Positions 1-5,186 of a stretch of 6,177 bases of DNA are shown here, piece by piece. Position 1 is the stretch's first letter. Each line of letters begins with the position of its first letter. The position numbers and the translations under genes were made by a program. Under the pieces are notes generated by a model, which had not been told where the DNA came from, searched no databases, and was given only the letters and a program-made list of their open reading frames with translations. The DNA is taken from assembly GCA_003852805.1 (NCBI GenBank), contig RDDY01000001.1:1-6177 (forward strand), written 5' to 3'. Origin of the DNA: Chryseobacterium sp. Its GTDB lineage: Bacteria > Bacteroidota > Bacteroidia > Flavobacteriales > Weeksellaceae.

Positions 1-55
1 AAACGGAGTATTGTTTCACGTAAACTTCAATCTGCGCTACCTGACGATCATCGGT
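1..55. repeat. Inverted repeat, left arm (pairs with 206-260)
   Basis: Bases 1-55 are the exact reverse complement of 206-260, checked base by base. One mismatch (56 against 205) followed by three more matches (57-59 against 202-204) extends the arms to 58 of 59. The left arm begins at the window edge, so it may run further. It lies inside the coding sequence of the TPM gene. Confidence 0.95.
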
Positions 56-205
56 GACGAAGGAATCAACCGAGCGGTTTCTCAGAACTTCTGGGACAAA
101 CTGCACGATGAAACCACCAACGCCTTCGCAAAAGGATTTTATTTCGAGGGACTGAGAAATGCCGTGGTAAAAACCGGTGCAGAGCTAAAGCGGCATTTCC
201 CCGTT
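2..205 (+). pseudogene. TPM-domain protein, middle and C-terminal part, on the fold-back arm (partial)
   Basis: The frame starting at base 2 reads NGVLFHVNFNLRYLTIIGDE and continues through the conserved NFWDKL, GFYFEGL and ELKRHFP segments of the TPM family, which associates with LemA. It enters from beyond the left edge. The first 18 or so residues duplicate residues 61-78 of the minus-strand TPM fragment at 439-206. The following 49 residues (codons 56-202) are the part that fragment lacks. Joined, the two pieces give about 127 residues, against roughly 145 expected from memory of the family, so about 20 C-terminal residues are absent. After the HFP codons (ending at 202) the sequence switches to the reverse complement of the same gene. 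The frame stays open to 1084 only by reading antisense through TPM and lemA, and that extension is not a real protein. The homology is clear; whether this arrangement exists in the cell is doubtful. Confidence 0.7.
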
Positions 206-439
206 ACCGATGATCGTCAGGTAGCGCAGATTGAAGTTTACGTGAAACAATACTCCGTTTCTCTCTGCGGTCTTGTCCATTTGCAGTCGTCTGAAAACCT
301 CCACCGCCGCCTGTGCCATATTGCCCTCTGTTGCAGAATCTATGTGGACGCGGATTTCACCGGTAGACAATTCTTCGGCGGCTTCTATCGTCTCTACCAA
401 TGCGGCCATCTGCGCATCGTTCAGATACCTTTCGACCAT
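185..439 (-). CDS. TPM-domain protein, N-terminal half with an aberrant tail
   Basis: The ATG at 439 lies 6 bp after the lemA stop, so this is the second gene of a lemA-TPM pair. Residues 1-78 fit a cytosolic TPM protein. There is an N-terminal helical stretch, the STGEIRVHID motif at residues 25-34, the VFRRLQMDKT segment, and a hydrophobic strand ending in TIIG. No signal peptide is visible. After residue 78 the frame crosses the fold-back junction near 206 and picks up six unrelated residues, NGEMPL, before a TAG at 187-185. The rest of the domain lies on the opposite strand at 56-205. As written, the product would be an 84-residue fragment lacking half the fold and is unlikely to work. 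TPM proteins beside LemA are poorly characterised; stress or membrane-protein quality roles have been proposed. The N-terminal identity is firm and the 3' end is probably artefactual. Confidence 0.75.
   Translation of the reverse strand: MVERYLNDAQMAALVETIEAAEELSTGEIRVHIDSATEGNMAQAAVEVFRRLQMDKTAERNGVLFHVNFNLRYLTIIGNGEMPL
206..260. repeat. Inverted repeat, right arm (pairs with 1-55)
   Basis: This is the exact reverse complement of 1-55, separated from it by about 150 bp of single-copy sequence. Both arms encode the same TPM residues, NGVLFHV to TIIG, in opposite directions, with identical third codon positions. A perfect match at silent positions means the duplication is very recent or technical. 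Confidence 0.95.
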
Positions 440-445
440 GGTTTG

Positions 446-1057
446 TTACTCTTCGGTAAACACATCCGGAGCTCTCTCCGCGCCGGCCTCCGCACGGAAG
501 TAAGGTTTCTCCTTAAAGTTGGTTATGCCGGCCAATATATTGTTCGGCACACGGTTGCGGTAGGTGTTGAAGTCTTTCGCCGCATCGTTATAGTAAACGG
601 TTTCGGAGCGGATGCTGTTTTCTATTGCCGTGTATTCACGCTGGAAATTCAGGTACTGCTGATCGGCTTTCAGGTTCGGATAATTTTCTACCACAGCCAT
701 CAAGCGACTCAACGCCCCGGTCAGTTGCCCCTGCGCTTGCTGGAATCTTGCCATATCTTCGGCCGTCATGTTGGTAGGGTCCACATTGATGGATGTAGCC
801 TTTGCGCGGGCTTCCACCACATCTTTCAGCGTGCCGCGCTCAAATTGGGTATAACTGCGTACCGTGCGCTCCAAGTTGGGGATCAGGTTTGCTCTCTTTT
901 GGTACACGGTCTCTATGTTGGACCATTTGCTTTGCACCTCTTGGTCCTTCTGTACCAATGTGTTGTATTTGCCGACACCCCAGAAGGCAGCAATCAATAC
1001 AATCCCGACCAATACTGCGGCCACCACCAGCGCGCTGATACACCCTTTATTTCTCAT
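446..1057 (-). CDS. lemA: LemA family protein
   Basis: This 203-residue protein has one membrane segment (about residues 8-28) followed by a long helical domain. Family hallmarks are QKRANLIPNL at 53-62, YPNLKAD at 126-132, and the ENSIRSE...YYNDAAKDFN...RVP block at 146-171. LemA proteins are single-pass membrane proteins with an exposed helical bundle. Their biochemical role is not settled, and they are often encoded with TPM-domain proteins, as here. The ATG at 1057 is the natural start, since it places four residues before the hydrophobic segment. The leader is A-rich with no clear Shine-Dalgarno, which is normal for Bacteroidota. It is divergent from folA across 88 bp. The nearest promoter-like site on this strand, TAAATTTT at 1083-1076, is an imperfect -7 match. 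The C-terminus is short and acidic (DVFTEE). The assignment is secure. Confidence 0.95.
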   Translation of the reverse strand: MRNKGCISALVVAAVLVGIVLIAAFWGVGKYNTLVQKDQEVQSKWSNIETVYQKRANLIPNLERTVRSYTQFERGTLKDVVEARAKATSINVDPTNMTAEDMARFQQAQGQLTGALSRLMAVVENYPNLKADQQYLNFQREYTAIENSIRSETVYYNDAAKDFNTYRNRVPNNILAGITNFKEKPYFRAEAGAERAPDVFTEE

Positions 1058-1110
1058 GATTTTCTTGTTTTAAGTAAAATTTAGGCGGTACCAAAATACA
1101 ATATTTATGC

Positions 1111-1118
1111 TAATTTTG
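1111..1118 (+). promoter_or_regulatory. Candidate -7 promoter element for folA
   Basis: TAATTTTG matches the Bacteroidota -7 consensus TAnnTTTG exactly. It is 27 bp upstream of the folA ATG, giving a leader of about 20 nt. I see no good TTTG at the expected -33 distance. An 11-bp dyad, TTGTTAAACAA (1123-1133), sits over the expected transcription start and may be coincidental. Confidence 0.45.
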
Positions 1119-1145
1119 TGAGTTGTTAAACAATCTCTGAAAGAA

Positions 1146-1646
1146 ATGATTACACTGGTGGTAGCGGCCGACAGAAAGAACGGAATCGGTAAAGACAATG
1201 AGATGCCGTGGCACATGCCGGCAGACCTCAGGCATTTTCGTCGGGTTACCACAGGTCATCCTATTGTGATGGGCAGCAAGACCTACAAAGCCATCGGCAA
1301 GGCTTTGCCCGGCAGAACCAACATTGTGGTGACGCGCAACAGCAATTGGTTTGAAGAAGGCGTCCTTATCGTCAACTCATTGAAAGAAGCTTTGAAGCAC
1401 GCCAAGAAGATCGATGAAAATGTAATGGTTATCGGCGGTGGCGAAATTTTCAAACAAACCCTGCCGTTGGCAGATGCGGTAGAGTTCACACGGATTGAAG
1501 CCGATGTGCAAGCCGACACATTTTTCCCCGAACTGCCCGAAGGAGAATGGAAAATGGTGAGCGAAGAATGCCACGATGCCGACGATAAAAACCCGTACAG
1601 ATATTGCTTCCAACGCTACGAGCGGACAGCCGCCGAAAAAGCATAA
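1146..1646 (+). CDS. folA: Dihydrofolate reductase
   Basis: This enzyme reduces dihydrofolate to tetrahydrofolate with NADPH in the cytosol, supplying thymidylate, purine and methionine synthesis. The protein has 166 residues, typical for bacterial DHFR. The substrate-site loop GKDNEMPWHMPADLRHF spans 15-31. It contains the catalytic acid D27 and F31, both at E. coli numbering. Further motifs are VMGSKTY at 41-47, LPGR with R57 (folate glutamate contact), the cofactor-binding VTR at 62-64, and the IGGGEIF glycine motif at 96-102. FTRI at 114-117 corresponds to the conserved substrate-pocket threonine strand. Trimethoprim-contact positions M20, D27, L28, F31 and I50 resemble the classical enzyme, with V5 in place of the E. 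coli isoleucine. The ATG at 1146 is the only start consistent with the MITLVVAAD first strand. The next gene follows after 24 bp. Confidence 0.97.
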   Translation: MITLVVAADRKNGIGKDNEMPWHMPADLRHFRRVTTGHPIVMGSKTYKAIGKALPGRTNIVVTRNSNWFEEGVLIVNSLKEALKHAKKIDENVMVIGGGEIFKQTLPLADAVEFTRIEADVQADTFFPELPEGEWKMVSEECHDADDKNPYRYCFQRYERTAAEKA

Positions 1647-1651
1647 CTTTG
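1644..1651 (+). promoter_or_regulatory. Possible internal -7 element upstream of the TPR-like gene
   Basis: TAACTTTG fits TAnnTTTG and overlaps the folA TAA stop codon. It lies 19 bp before the next ATG, so the leader would be only about 12-14 nt. No -33 TTTG is seen. It could give the downstream gene some expression independent of folA, or be a chance match. Confidence 0.25.
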
Positions 1652-1670
1652 CAAATTATTTTTTAACCTG

Positions 1671-2237
1671 ATGAACAAGTATATAAAATTTGTAATAGCG
1701 GCGCTGATGCTGGCATTCGGCATCTATCTGATGTTCAACCGGCATATCGGCTGGGGCATCGTTGTCGTTATTCTGACCGCCATCCCTGTATTTCTGTTTT
1801 TCAAGAACGAATATATTCTGTTGGCATTTTACCAACTCCGCAAGCAGAACTTCGATAAAGCGGCAAAATGGCTTTCAAAGATAACCGACTACCCCAAGCA
1901 ATTGCACAAAAGTCAGTACGGCTATTTTCATTATATCCAGGGGTTGACCTTGTCTCAGGAGCAGCCCGCCAAGATAGAGCCTTACATGAAAAAAGCATTG
2001 GAGTACGGTCTGAACATGAAACACGACCGCGCATTGGCTACCATGAATCTGGCAGTGGCGGCCCTGTCGCGTGGCAGGAAGCAAGAAGCACAACGCCTGT
2101 TGGAGGAAGCGAAAAGGTTGGACAGCGCAGGAATGATGACCGACCAAATCAAAATGATGCGCGATCAATTAAAAATGCCCACCATGCAAAAGCACATGCA
2201 TAATCCGCACATGCGCCAACGGGGCAAATATTTCTAA
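1671..2237 (+). CDS. Two-TM membrane protein with TPR-like helical domain
   Basis: This 188-residue protein resembles a conserved but uncharacterised flavobacterial family that I recall next to folA. Two membrane helices lie at about residues 4-22 and 26-44, joined by a short NRHIGWG turn, which puts both ends on the same side. The rest is helical and TPR-like. The paired segments are ILLAFYQLRKQNFDKAAKWL (49-68), YGYFHYIQGLTLS (83-95), a helix at 103-113, ALATMNLAVAALSRGRK (121-137) and an EAQRLLEEAKRLD helix (139-151). The last 35 residues are unusually rich in Met and His. It lies 24 bp after folA, is probably co-transcribed with it, and ends just before a strong terminator. TPR helices suggest a protein-binding scaffold at the membrane. 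No enzymatic motif is seen and the function is unknown. Confidence 0.85.
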   Translation: MNKYIKFVIAALMLAFGIYLMFNRHIGWGIVVVILTAIPVFLFFKNEYILLAFYQLRKQNFDKAAKWLSKITDYPKQLHKSQYGYFHYIQGLTLSQEQPAKIEPYMKKALEYGLNMKHDRALATMNLAVAALSRGRKQEAQRLLEEAKRLDSAGMMTDQIKMMRDQLKMPTMQKHMHNPHMRQRGKYF

Positions 2238-2239
2238 AC

Positions 2240-2265
2240 AAAAAATCGGCACGCGCCGATTTTTT
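2240..2265. terminator. Bidirectional rho-independent terminator
   Basis: An 11-bp perfect stem (2240-2250 with 2255-2265) closes a four-base loop, ACGC. The GC core ATCGGC/GCCGAT is flanked by an A-run on the left and a T-run on the right, so it can terminate transcription from both sides. It sits between two convergent genes (stops at 2237 and 2271), exactly where one shared terminator would be expected. Confidence 0.9.
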
Positions 2266-2270
2266 TGTTC

Positions 2271-2909
2271 TCAGAGTTCCTCGTTGTCAGACCGCCGGTC
2301 GTAGAATTTGGGGATTTCCCAATGAAAGCGCACGGCCAAAGTTCGGATCAAAACAATCAACAGTATGGTGCTGATCTGTATAAAAACATAACCGAGGTTG
2401 GTGTACGCCACCAGCAAAAGGAAAAGCGTACCGCCCGCGATACAGGCCGTAGCATAGATTTCTTTTCTGAAAATCAAAGGGATGCGGTTCAGCAAAATGT
2501 CGCGGATAATCCCACCGAAGCAGCCGGTGATGGTGCCCAGCGTGACACAGATAATAGGATGCAAATCTGCGGTGATGCCTTTCTGCACGCCCACAATGGT
2601 AAACAGCCCGAGACCAAAACTGTCAAAAATGAACAAGGTTACACGGAAGTTCTTCTCGACCGATTTAAAGATCATGGCCAAAACCGCCGTTAAAAAAATC
2701 ACGAGACAAATCACCAGATCACGCATCCAGAAAACCGGTACGCCCAACAGCAAATCCCGGACGGTACCGCCGCCCACGGAAGTGACAAACGCGATAATGA
2801 GCACACCAAAAGGGTCGAGCCGGCGCTGCATGGCCGCAAAAGAGCCGGACATGGCAAATGCAATCGTCCCCAATATCTCTATGAGCAGTGTGAAATTCTC
2901 GTGGATCAA
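2271..2909 (-). CDS. TRIC-type cation channel family protein (YadS / UPF0126, 'glycine transporter' domain)
   Basis: This 212-residue integral membrane protein has about seven hydrophobic helices (near 9-26, 33-49, 62-80, 91-108, 115-133, 151-169 and 172-190). It carries two copies of the family repeat, with signatures VGGGTVRDLLLG (45-56) and FGGIIRDILLN (131-141). Pfam names the domain a glycine transporter. Bacterial and archaeal members studied structurally form trimeric potassium-permeable channels (TRIC), so 'cation channel' is the safer label and the true substrate here is open. The start is a TTG at 2909. No ATG or GTG lies between it and the upstream in-frame stop (2927-2925), and it gives about nine residues before the first helix, as in homologues. 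It follows the coaD stop by 8 bp, making it the third gene of a ddl-coaD operon. It ends at the bidirectional terminator. Confidence 0.93.
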   Translation of the reverse strand: MIHENFTLLIEILGTIAFAMSGSFAAMQRRLDPFGVLIIAFVTSVGGGTVRDLLLGVPVFWMRDLVICLVIFLTAVLAMIFKSVEKNFRVTLFIFDSFGLGLFTIVGVQKGITADLHPIICVTLGTITGCFGGIIRDILLNRIPLIFRKEIYATACIAGGTLFLLLVAYTNLGYVFIQISTILLIVLIRTLAVRFHWEIPKFYDRRSDNEEL

Positions 2910-2917
2910 GGTCTGTG

Positions 2918-3385
2918 TTAAATTTTAACCCGTACGGCTTCGGGCACCAAGATTTCGTATTCTCCGCCAAAGCTGATGATTTCCCGAACGATGCTGCTGC
3001 TGATGAAAGATTTACCGGCCGAGGTCAACAAGAAAATGGTCTCGATTTTATTCTCGTGCGTCAGCGTTCTGTTGGTTTGTGCGATGGCTTTTTCAAACTC
3101 AAAGTCGGCGGGATTTCTCAAACCGCGCAAAATAAAGTTCACATTCTTGCTTCGGCAATAGTCGATCGTCAGTCCTTCAAAATGGTCTACCGTCACGTTG
3201 GGAAAATCCGCAAAGGTTTTCTTGATAAACTCCATCCGCTGCTCCAGACTGAACATATAATTCTTCTTGGAGTTTTGTCCGATGGCGATGATGATGCGGT
3301 CAAACAGCGGCGCGGCGCGTTCCACGATATCAAAATGCCCCAAAGTCAGCGGATCAAACGATCCGGGAAATACGGCTGTTCTCAT
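2918..3385 (-). CDS. coaD: Phosphopantetheine adenylyltransferase
   Basis: CoaD catalyses the reversible transfer of AMP from ATP to 4'-phosphopantetheine, giving dephospho-CoA, the penultimate step of coenzyme A synthesis, in the cytosol. The 155 residues match the usual family length of about 160. The nucleotidyltransferase signature PGSFDPLTLGH spans 7-17, including the TxGH motif at 14-17. Lysines 40-41 fall near the substrate-binding lysine. RGLRNPADFEFE spans 87-98, and the C-terminal ATP-binding ISSSIVRE is at 128-135. The ATG at 3385 is chosen because its ATGA overlaps the ddl TGA stop and puts the first strand (MRTAVFPGS) at the N-terminus. A longer TTG start at 3430 would add 15 residues unrelated to the family. 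Translational coupling to ddl is likely. Confidence 0.97.
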   Translation of the reverse strand: MRTAVFPGSFDPLTLGHFDIVERAAPLFDRIIIAIGQNSKKNYMFSLEQRMEFIKKTFADFPNVTVDHFEGLTIDYCRSKNVNFILRGLRNPADFEFEKAIAQTNRTLTHENKIETIFLLTSAGKSFISSSIVREIISFGGEYEILVPEAVRVKI

Positions 3386-4377
3386 GCTTTGTTGTTTTTT
3401 GCCAATGCTTTTTCTACTTCCTGTGCACAAAGATCGGGGATGCTTATGCCGTAATGTTTTGCCTGCTGCGGCAAGATGCTGGCCGGCGAAAATCCGGGGT
3501 TGGTGTTCATTTCCAAAATATGCGGCACGCCGTCGACAATGATAAATTCCGAGCGGGAGAAACCACTCATGCCCAAAGCTTCGTAAGCGCGCACGGCCAT
3601 TTCTTCTACACTTTGCCGAATGTTGTCGTCGAGGCGTGCAGGCGTTATTTCCTCTGAGGCGCCCTCGTACTTGGCTTCGTAGTCAAAGAATTCGTTCTCG
3701 GAAACAATTTCTGTGATTCCCAAAACGGTTGTTTTCCCATACAAATCCAGCACACCCACAGAAACCTCGGTGCCGTCCAGGAAACTCTCGATCAAGATTT
3801 CATCGTCCTCGGCGAAAGCTTTTTCCAAAGCGGCAGGCAATTCGTAAACATCTTTCACCTTTGATATGCCTAAGGAAGAACCCGATCGGTTGGGTTTTAC
3901 GAACAAGGGCAAGCCCAGTTCTTCGGCAATATGCGCGGTATCTATACTTTGATTTTTTCTCAGATAAATACTTTTGGCCGCAGGAATGCCGTAGCGCGAA
4001 AGCACCGCCAAAGTATCTTTTTTATTGAACGTCAGGGCCGAGCGATAAAACGAGCACCCCGTATAGGGTTGGCCCACCGCATCCCAATAAGCTTGCAGTT
4101 CACCATTCTCGCCCGGCGCACCGTGGATTATGTTGAAGCACACATCGAAGTTGATCTTCAGTCCGCTGCTCAACTCAACAGAGAAATCGGCTTTGTTGAT
4201 GGGATGTCTGTCGCCGCGCTCATCGATGAAGAACCAGCCTTCGGGCAAAATATGCACGCGGTATACATTGTAGCGTTCCTTATCGAGCGAGTCGAAAATG
4301 AGTTGGCCGCTTTTCATGGAGACAACGCTCTCGTCAGAGTAGCCGCCCATCACAACAGCGATATTTTTCTTGTCCAT
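3382..4377 (-). CDS. ddl: D-alanine--D-alanine ligase
   Basis: Ddl is an ATP-grasp enzyme that joins two D-alanines for the peptidoglycan stem peptide in the cytosol. The 331-residue protein opens with IAVVMGGYSDE (6-16). It carries the first substrate-site motif HGAPGENGE (85-93), the ATP-grasp VKPNRSGSSLG (160-170), EILIESFLDGTEVSVGVL (193-210), DYEAKY (232-237), GFSRSEF (272-278) and the metal/glycine-rich EMNTNPGFSPASILP (289-303). The Tyr ending DYEAKY (237) is the residue linked to D-Ala rather than D-Lac specificity, so an ordinary vancomycin-sensitive-type product is expected. The ATG at 4377 is preferred over an upstream in-frame start at 4464, which would add 29 residues with no family resemblance and overlap the candidate promoter. 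The stop overlaps the coaD start. Confidence 0.97.
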   Translation of the reverse strand: MDKKNIAVVMGGYSDESVVSMKSGQLIFDSLDKERYNVYRVHILPEGWFFIDERGDRHPINKADFSVELSSGLKINFDVCFNIIHGAPGENGELQAYWDAVGQPYTGCSFYRSALTFNKKDTLAVLSRYGIPAAKSIYLRKNQSIDTAHIAEELGLPLFVKPNRSGSSLGISKVKDVYELPAALEKAFAEDDEILIESFLDGTEVSVGVLDLYGKTTVLGITEIVSENEFFDYEAKYEGASEEITPARLDDNIRQSVEEMAVRAYEALGMSGFSRSEFIIVDGVPHILEMNTNPGFSPASILPQQAKHYGISIPDLCAQEVEKALAKNNKA

Positions 4378-4395
4378 AGAAAGATGTGTAAGCGG

Positions 4396-4403
4396 CAAAA
4401 TTA
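4396..4403 (-). promoter_or_regulatory. Candidate -7 promoter element for the ddl-coaD-TRIC operon
   Basis: On the minus strand this reads TAATTTTG, an exact TAnnTTTG match, identical to the site before folA. It lies 18 bp upstream of the ddl ATG and predicts a leader of about 12 nt. No clear -33 TTTG is visible at the right distance. Its position rules out the longer ddl start as the normal one. Confidence 0.45.
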
Positions 4404-4498
4404 GCCAAAATTTGCAGTCGCCCGAGAATATTGGCTCAAGTTTAAATCCATTGAACCGAGGCATAACGACACCGTTGTTAAAGGCTGTTAAAATTATT

Positions 4499-4531
4499 CG
4501 GTTGGTTCACTATTTGCATCGGTTGGCGCAC
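4499..4531 (+). repeat. Phased direct repeat upstream of the PA2169-family gene
   Basis: CGGTTGGTTCAC (4499-4510) and CGGTTGGCGCAC (4520-4531) agree at 10 of 12 bases and are 21 bp apart, two helical turns. Just upstream, TGTTAAA occurs at 4476-4482 and again at 4486-4492, 10 bp apart. Such spacing suits a regulator binding one face of the DNA. AT-rich TATATATA follows at 4543-4550 and may be the -7 region, but no clean consensus is present. Confidence 0.35.
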
Positions 4532-4571
4532 ACTAATCAATTTATATATAACACCAAAAAACAACATTATT

Positions 4572-5033
4572 ATGGCACAAGAAGCAGCTGTTGATGCATT
4601 GAATGATTTAATCCAAATCAATAACGACAGAATCGAAGGTTACCAAAAAGCAATCGATGAACTGAAAGACGGCGAAGACGGCGACCTGAAGACGCTCTTT
4701 AGCAGTATGATCGATCAGAGCGAGCAGTTCAAAGCAGAATTGAAAGAGCAAGTGGCAAGCTACGGCGGTGATGCTGCAACCGACACCACGGCTCGCGGAA
4801 AAATCTACCGTGCGTGGATGGACGTGAGAGCAGCCTTTACCGGCGGCGACAGATACAACGTCTTGGCAAGCTGCGAACGCGGCGAAGATGCTGCGAAAAA
4901 CGCATACAAAAATGCACTTCAGGATGAAGATATAACAGCGCAGGCAAGAGATCTGATCAGCAGACAAGCCCAATCTCAGTTGCAATCCCACGACCGCATC
5001 AAAGCAATGCGCGATGCAGAGAAAAAAGACTGA
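4572..5033 (+). CDS. PA2169 family four-helix-bundle protein (DUF2383)
   Basis: The 153-residue protein is recognisable as the ferritin-like PA2169/DUF2383 family. It has ALNDLIQINNDRIEGY (9-24) in the first helix, the DLKTLFSSMIDQSEQF second helix (38-53), and a short GGDAATDTT linker. Then come GKIYRAWMDVRAAFTGGD (76-93), the most conserved CERGEDAAKNAYKNAL (101-116), and LQSHDRIKAMRD (137-148). The acidic and His residues spread over the helices resemble those of ferritin-like folds, but no standard di-iron motif pair is obvious and no enzymatic activity is established. Homologues are, from memory, often stress- or stationary-phase-associated. It is soluble and has no signal peptide. The ATG at 4572 follows an A-rich leader. 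It is a single-gene unit between the divergent ddl operon and the PASTA gene, closed by its own terminator. Confidence 0.93.
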   Translation: MAQEAAVDALNDLIQINNDRIEGYQKAIDELKDGEDGDLKTLFSSMIDQSEQFKAELKEQVASYGGDAATDTTARGKIYRAWMDVRAAFTGGDRYNVLASCERGEDAAKNAYKNALQDEDITAQARDLISRQAQSQLQSHDRIKAMRDAEKKD

Positions 5034-5055
5034 TAAAGTATTTAATATCATATGG

Positions 5056-5082
5056 AAGACTGCCCTGTCGGGCGGTCTTTTT
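5056..5082 (+). terminator. Rho-independent terminator after the PA2169-family gene
   Basis: A 10-bp stem (5056-5065 with 5070-5079, one T-G wobble) closes the loop TGTC and runs into five Ts at 5078-5082. It begins 23 bp after the stop codon and separates this gene from the PASTA gene downstream. Confidence 0.88.
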
Positions 5083-5152
5083 GCTTTGTAAGAATCAACG
5101 GTTCCTGCGTCACATACAAGATAAGCGAGAAAATCCTTAGATGAATAATTTA

Positions 5153-5160
5153 TATATTTG
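5153..5160 (+). promoter_or_regulatory. Candidate -7 promoter element for the PASTA gene
   Basis: TATATTTG is an exact TAnnTTTG match, 26 bp upstream of the ATG at 5187 and about 70 bp past the preceding terminator. A promoter is needed in exactly this interval. The -33 element is not obvious. Confidence 0.5.
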
Positions 5161-5186
5161 CTTACTTTTTATCAAAGCACTTTTAT

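Noticed and set aside
1..260. The inverted repeat as an invertible promoter or site-specific recombination switch.
   Set aside because: The arms are ordinary TPM codons read in both directions. No recombinase gene or promoter lies between them, and the loop holds the missing half of the same gene, which fits a fold-back rather than a switch.
11..1084. A 357-codon plus-strand open frame.
   Set aside because: Only its first 64 codons are real TPM sequence. The rest is the antisense of TPM and lemA, reached through the fold-back junction, and resembles no family.
2265..2928. Plus-strand frames at 2265-2693 and 2482-2928.
   Set aside because: They are antisense to the well-supported TRIC-family gene, lack family resemblance or leaders, and 2265-2693 starts inside the terminator T-run.
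3386..3430. A longer coaD start (TTG at 3430).
   Set aside because: The extra 15 residues lie inside ddl and do not belong to the family. The ATG at 3385 with the ATGA overlap fits far better.
2915..3454. A 179-codon plus-strand frame.
   Set aside because: It is antisense to coaD, whose motifs are complete, and has no recognisable domain.
3931..4404. A 157-codon plus-strand frame.
   Set aside because: It is antisense to the ddl N-terminal half and would start within its coding region with no promoter or leader.
4378..4464. A longer ddl start at 4464.
   Set aside because: The 29 extra residues match nothing in Ddl, and the candidate -7 element at 4396-4403 would fall inside the coding region.
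4608..5051. A 147-codon minus-strand frame rich in Cys and hydrophobic residues.
   Set aside because: It is the antisense of the PA2169-family gene, which is recognisable from end to end.
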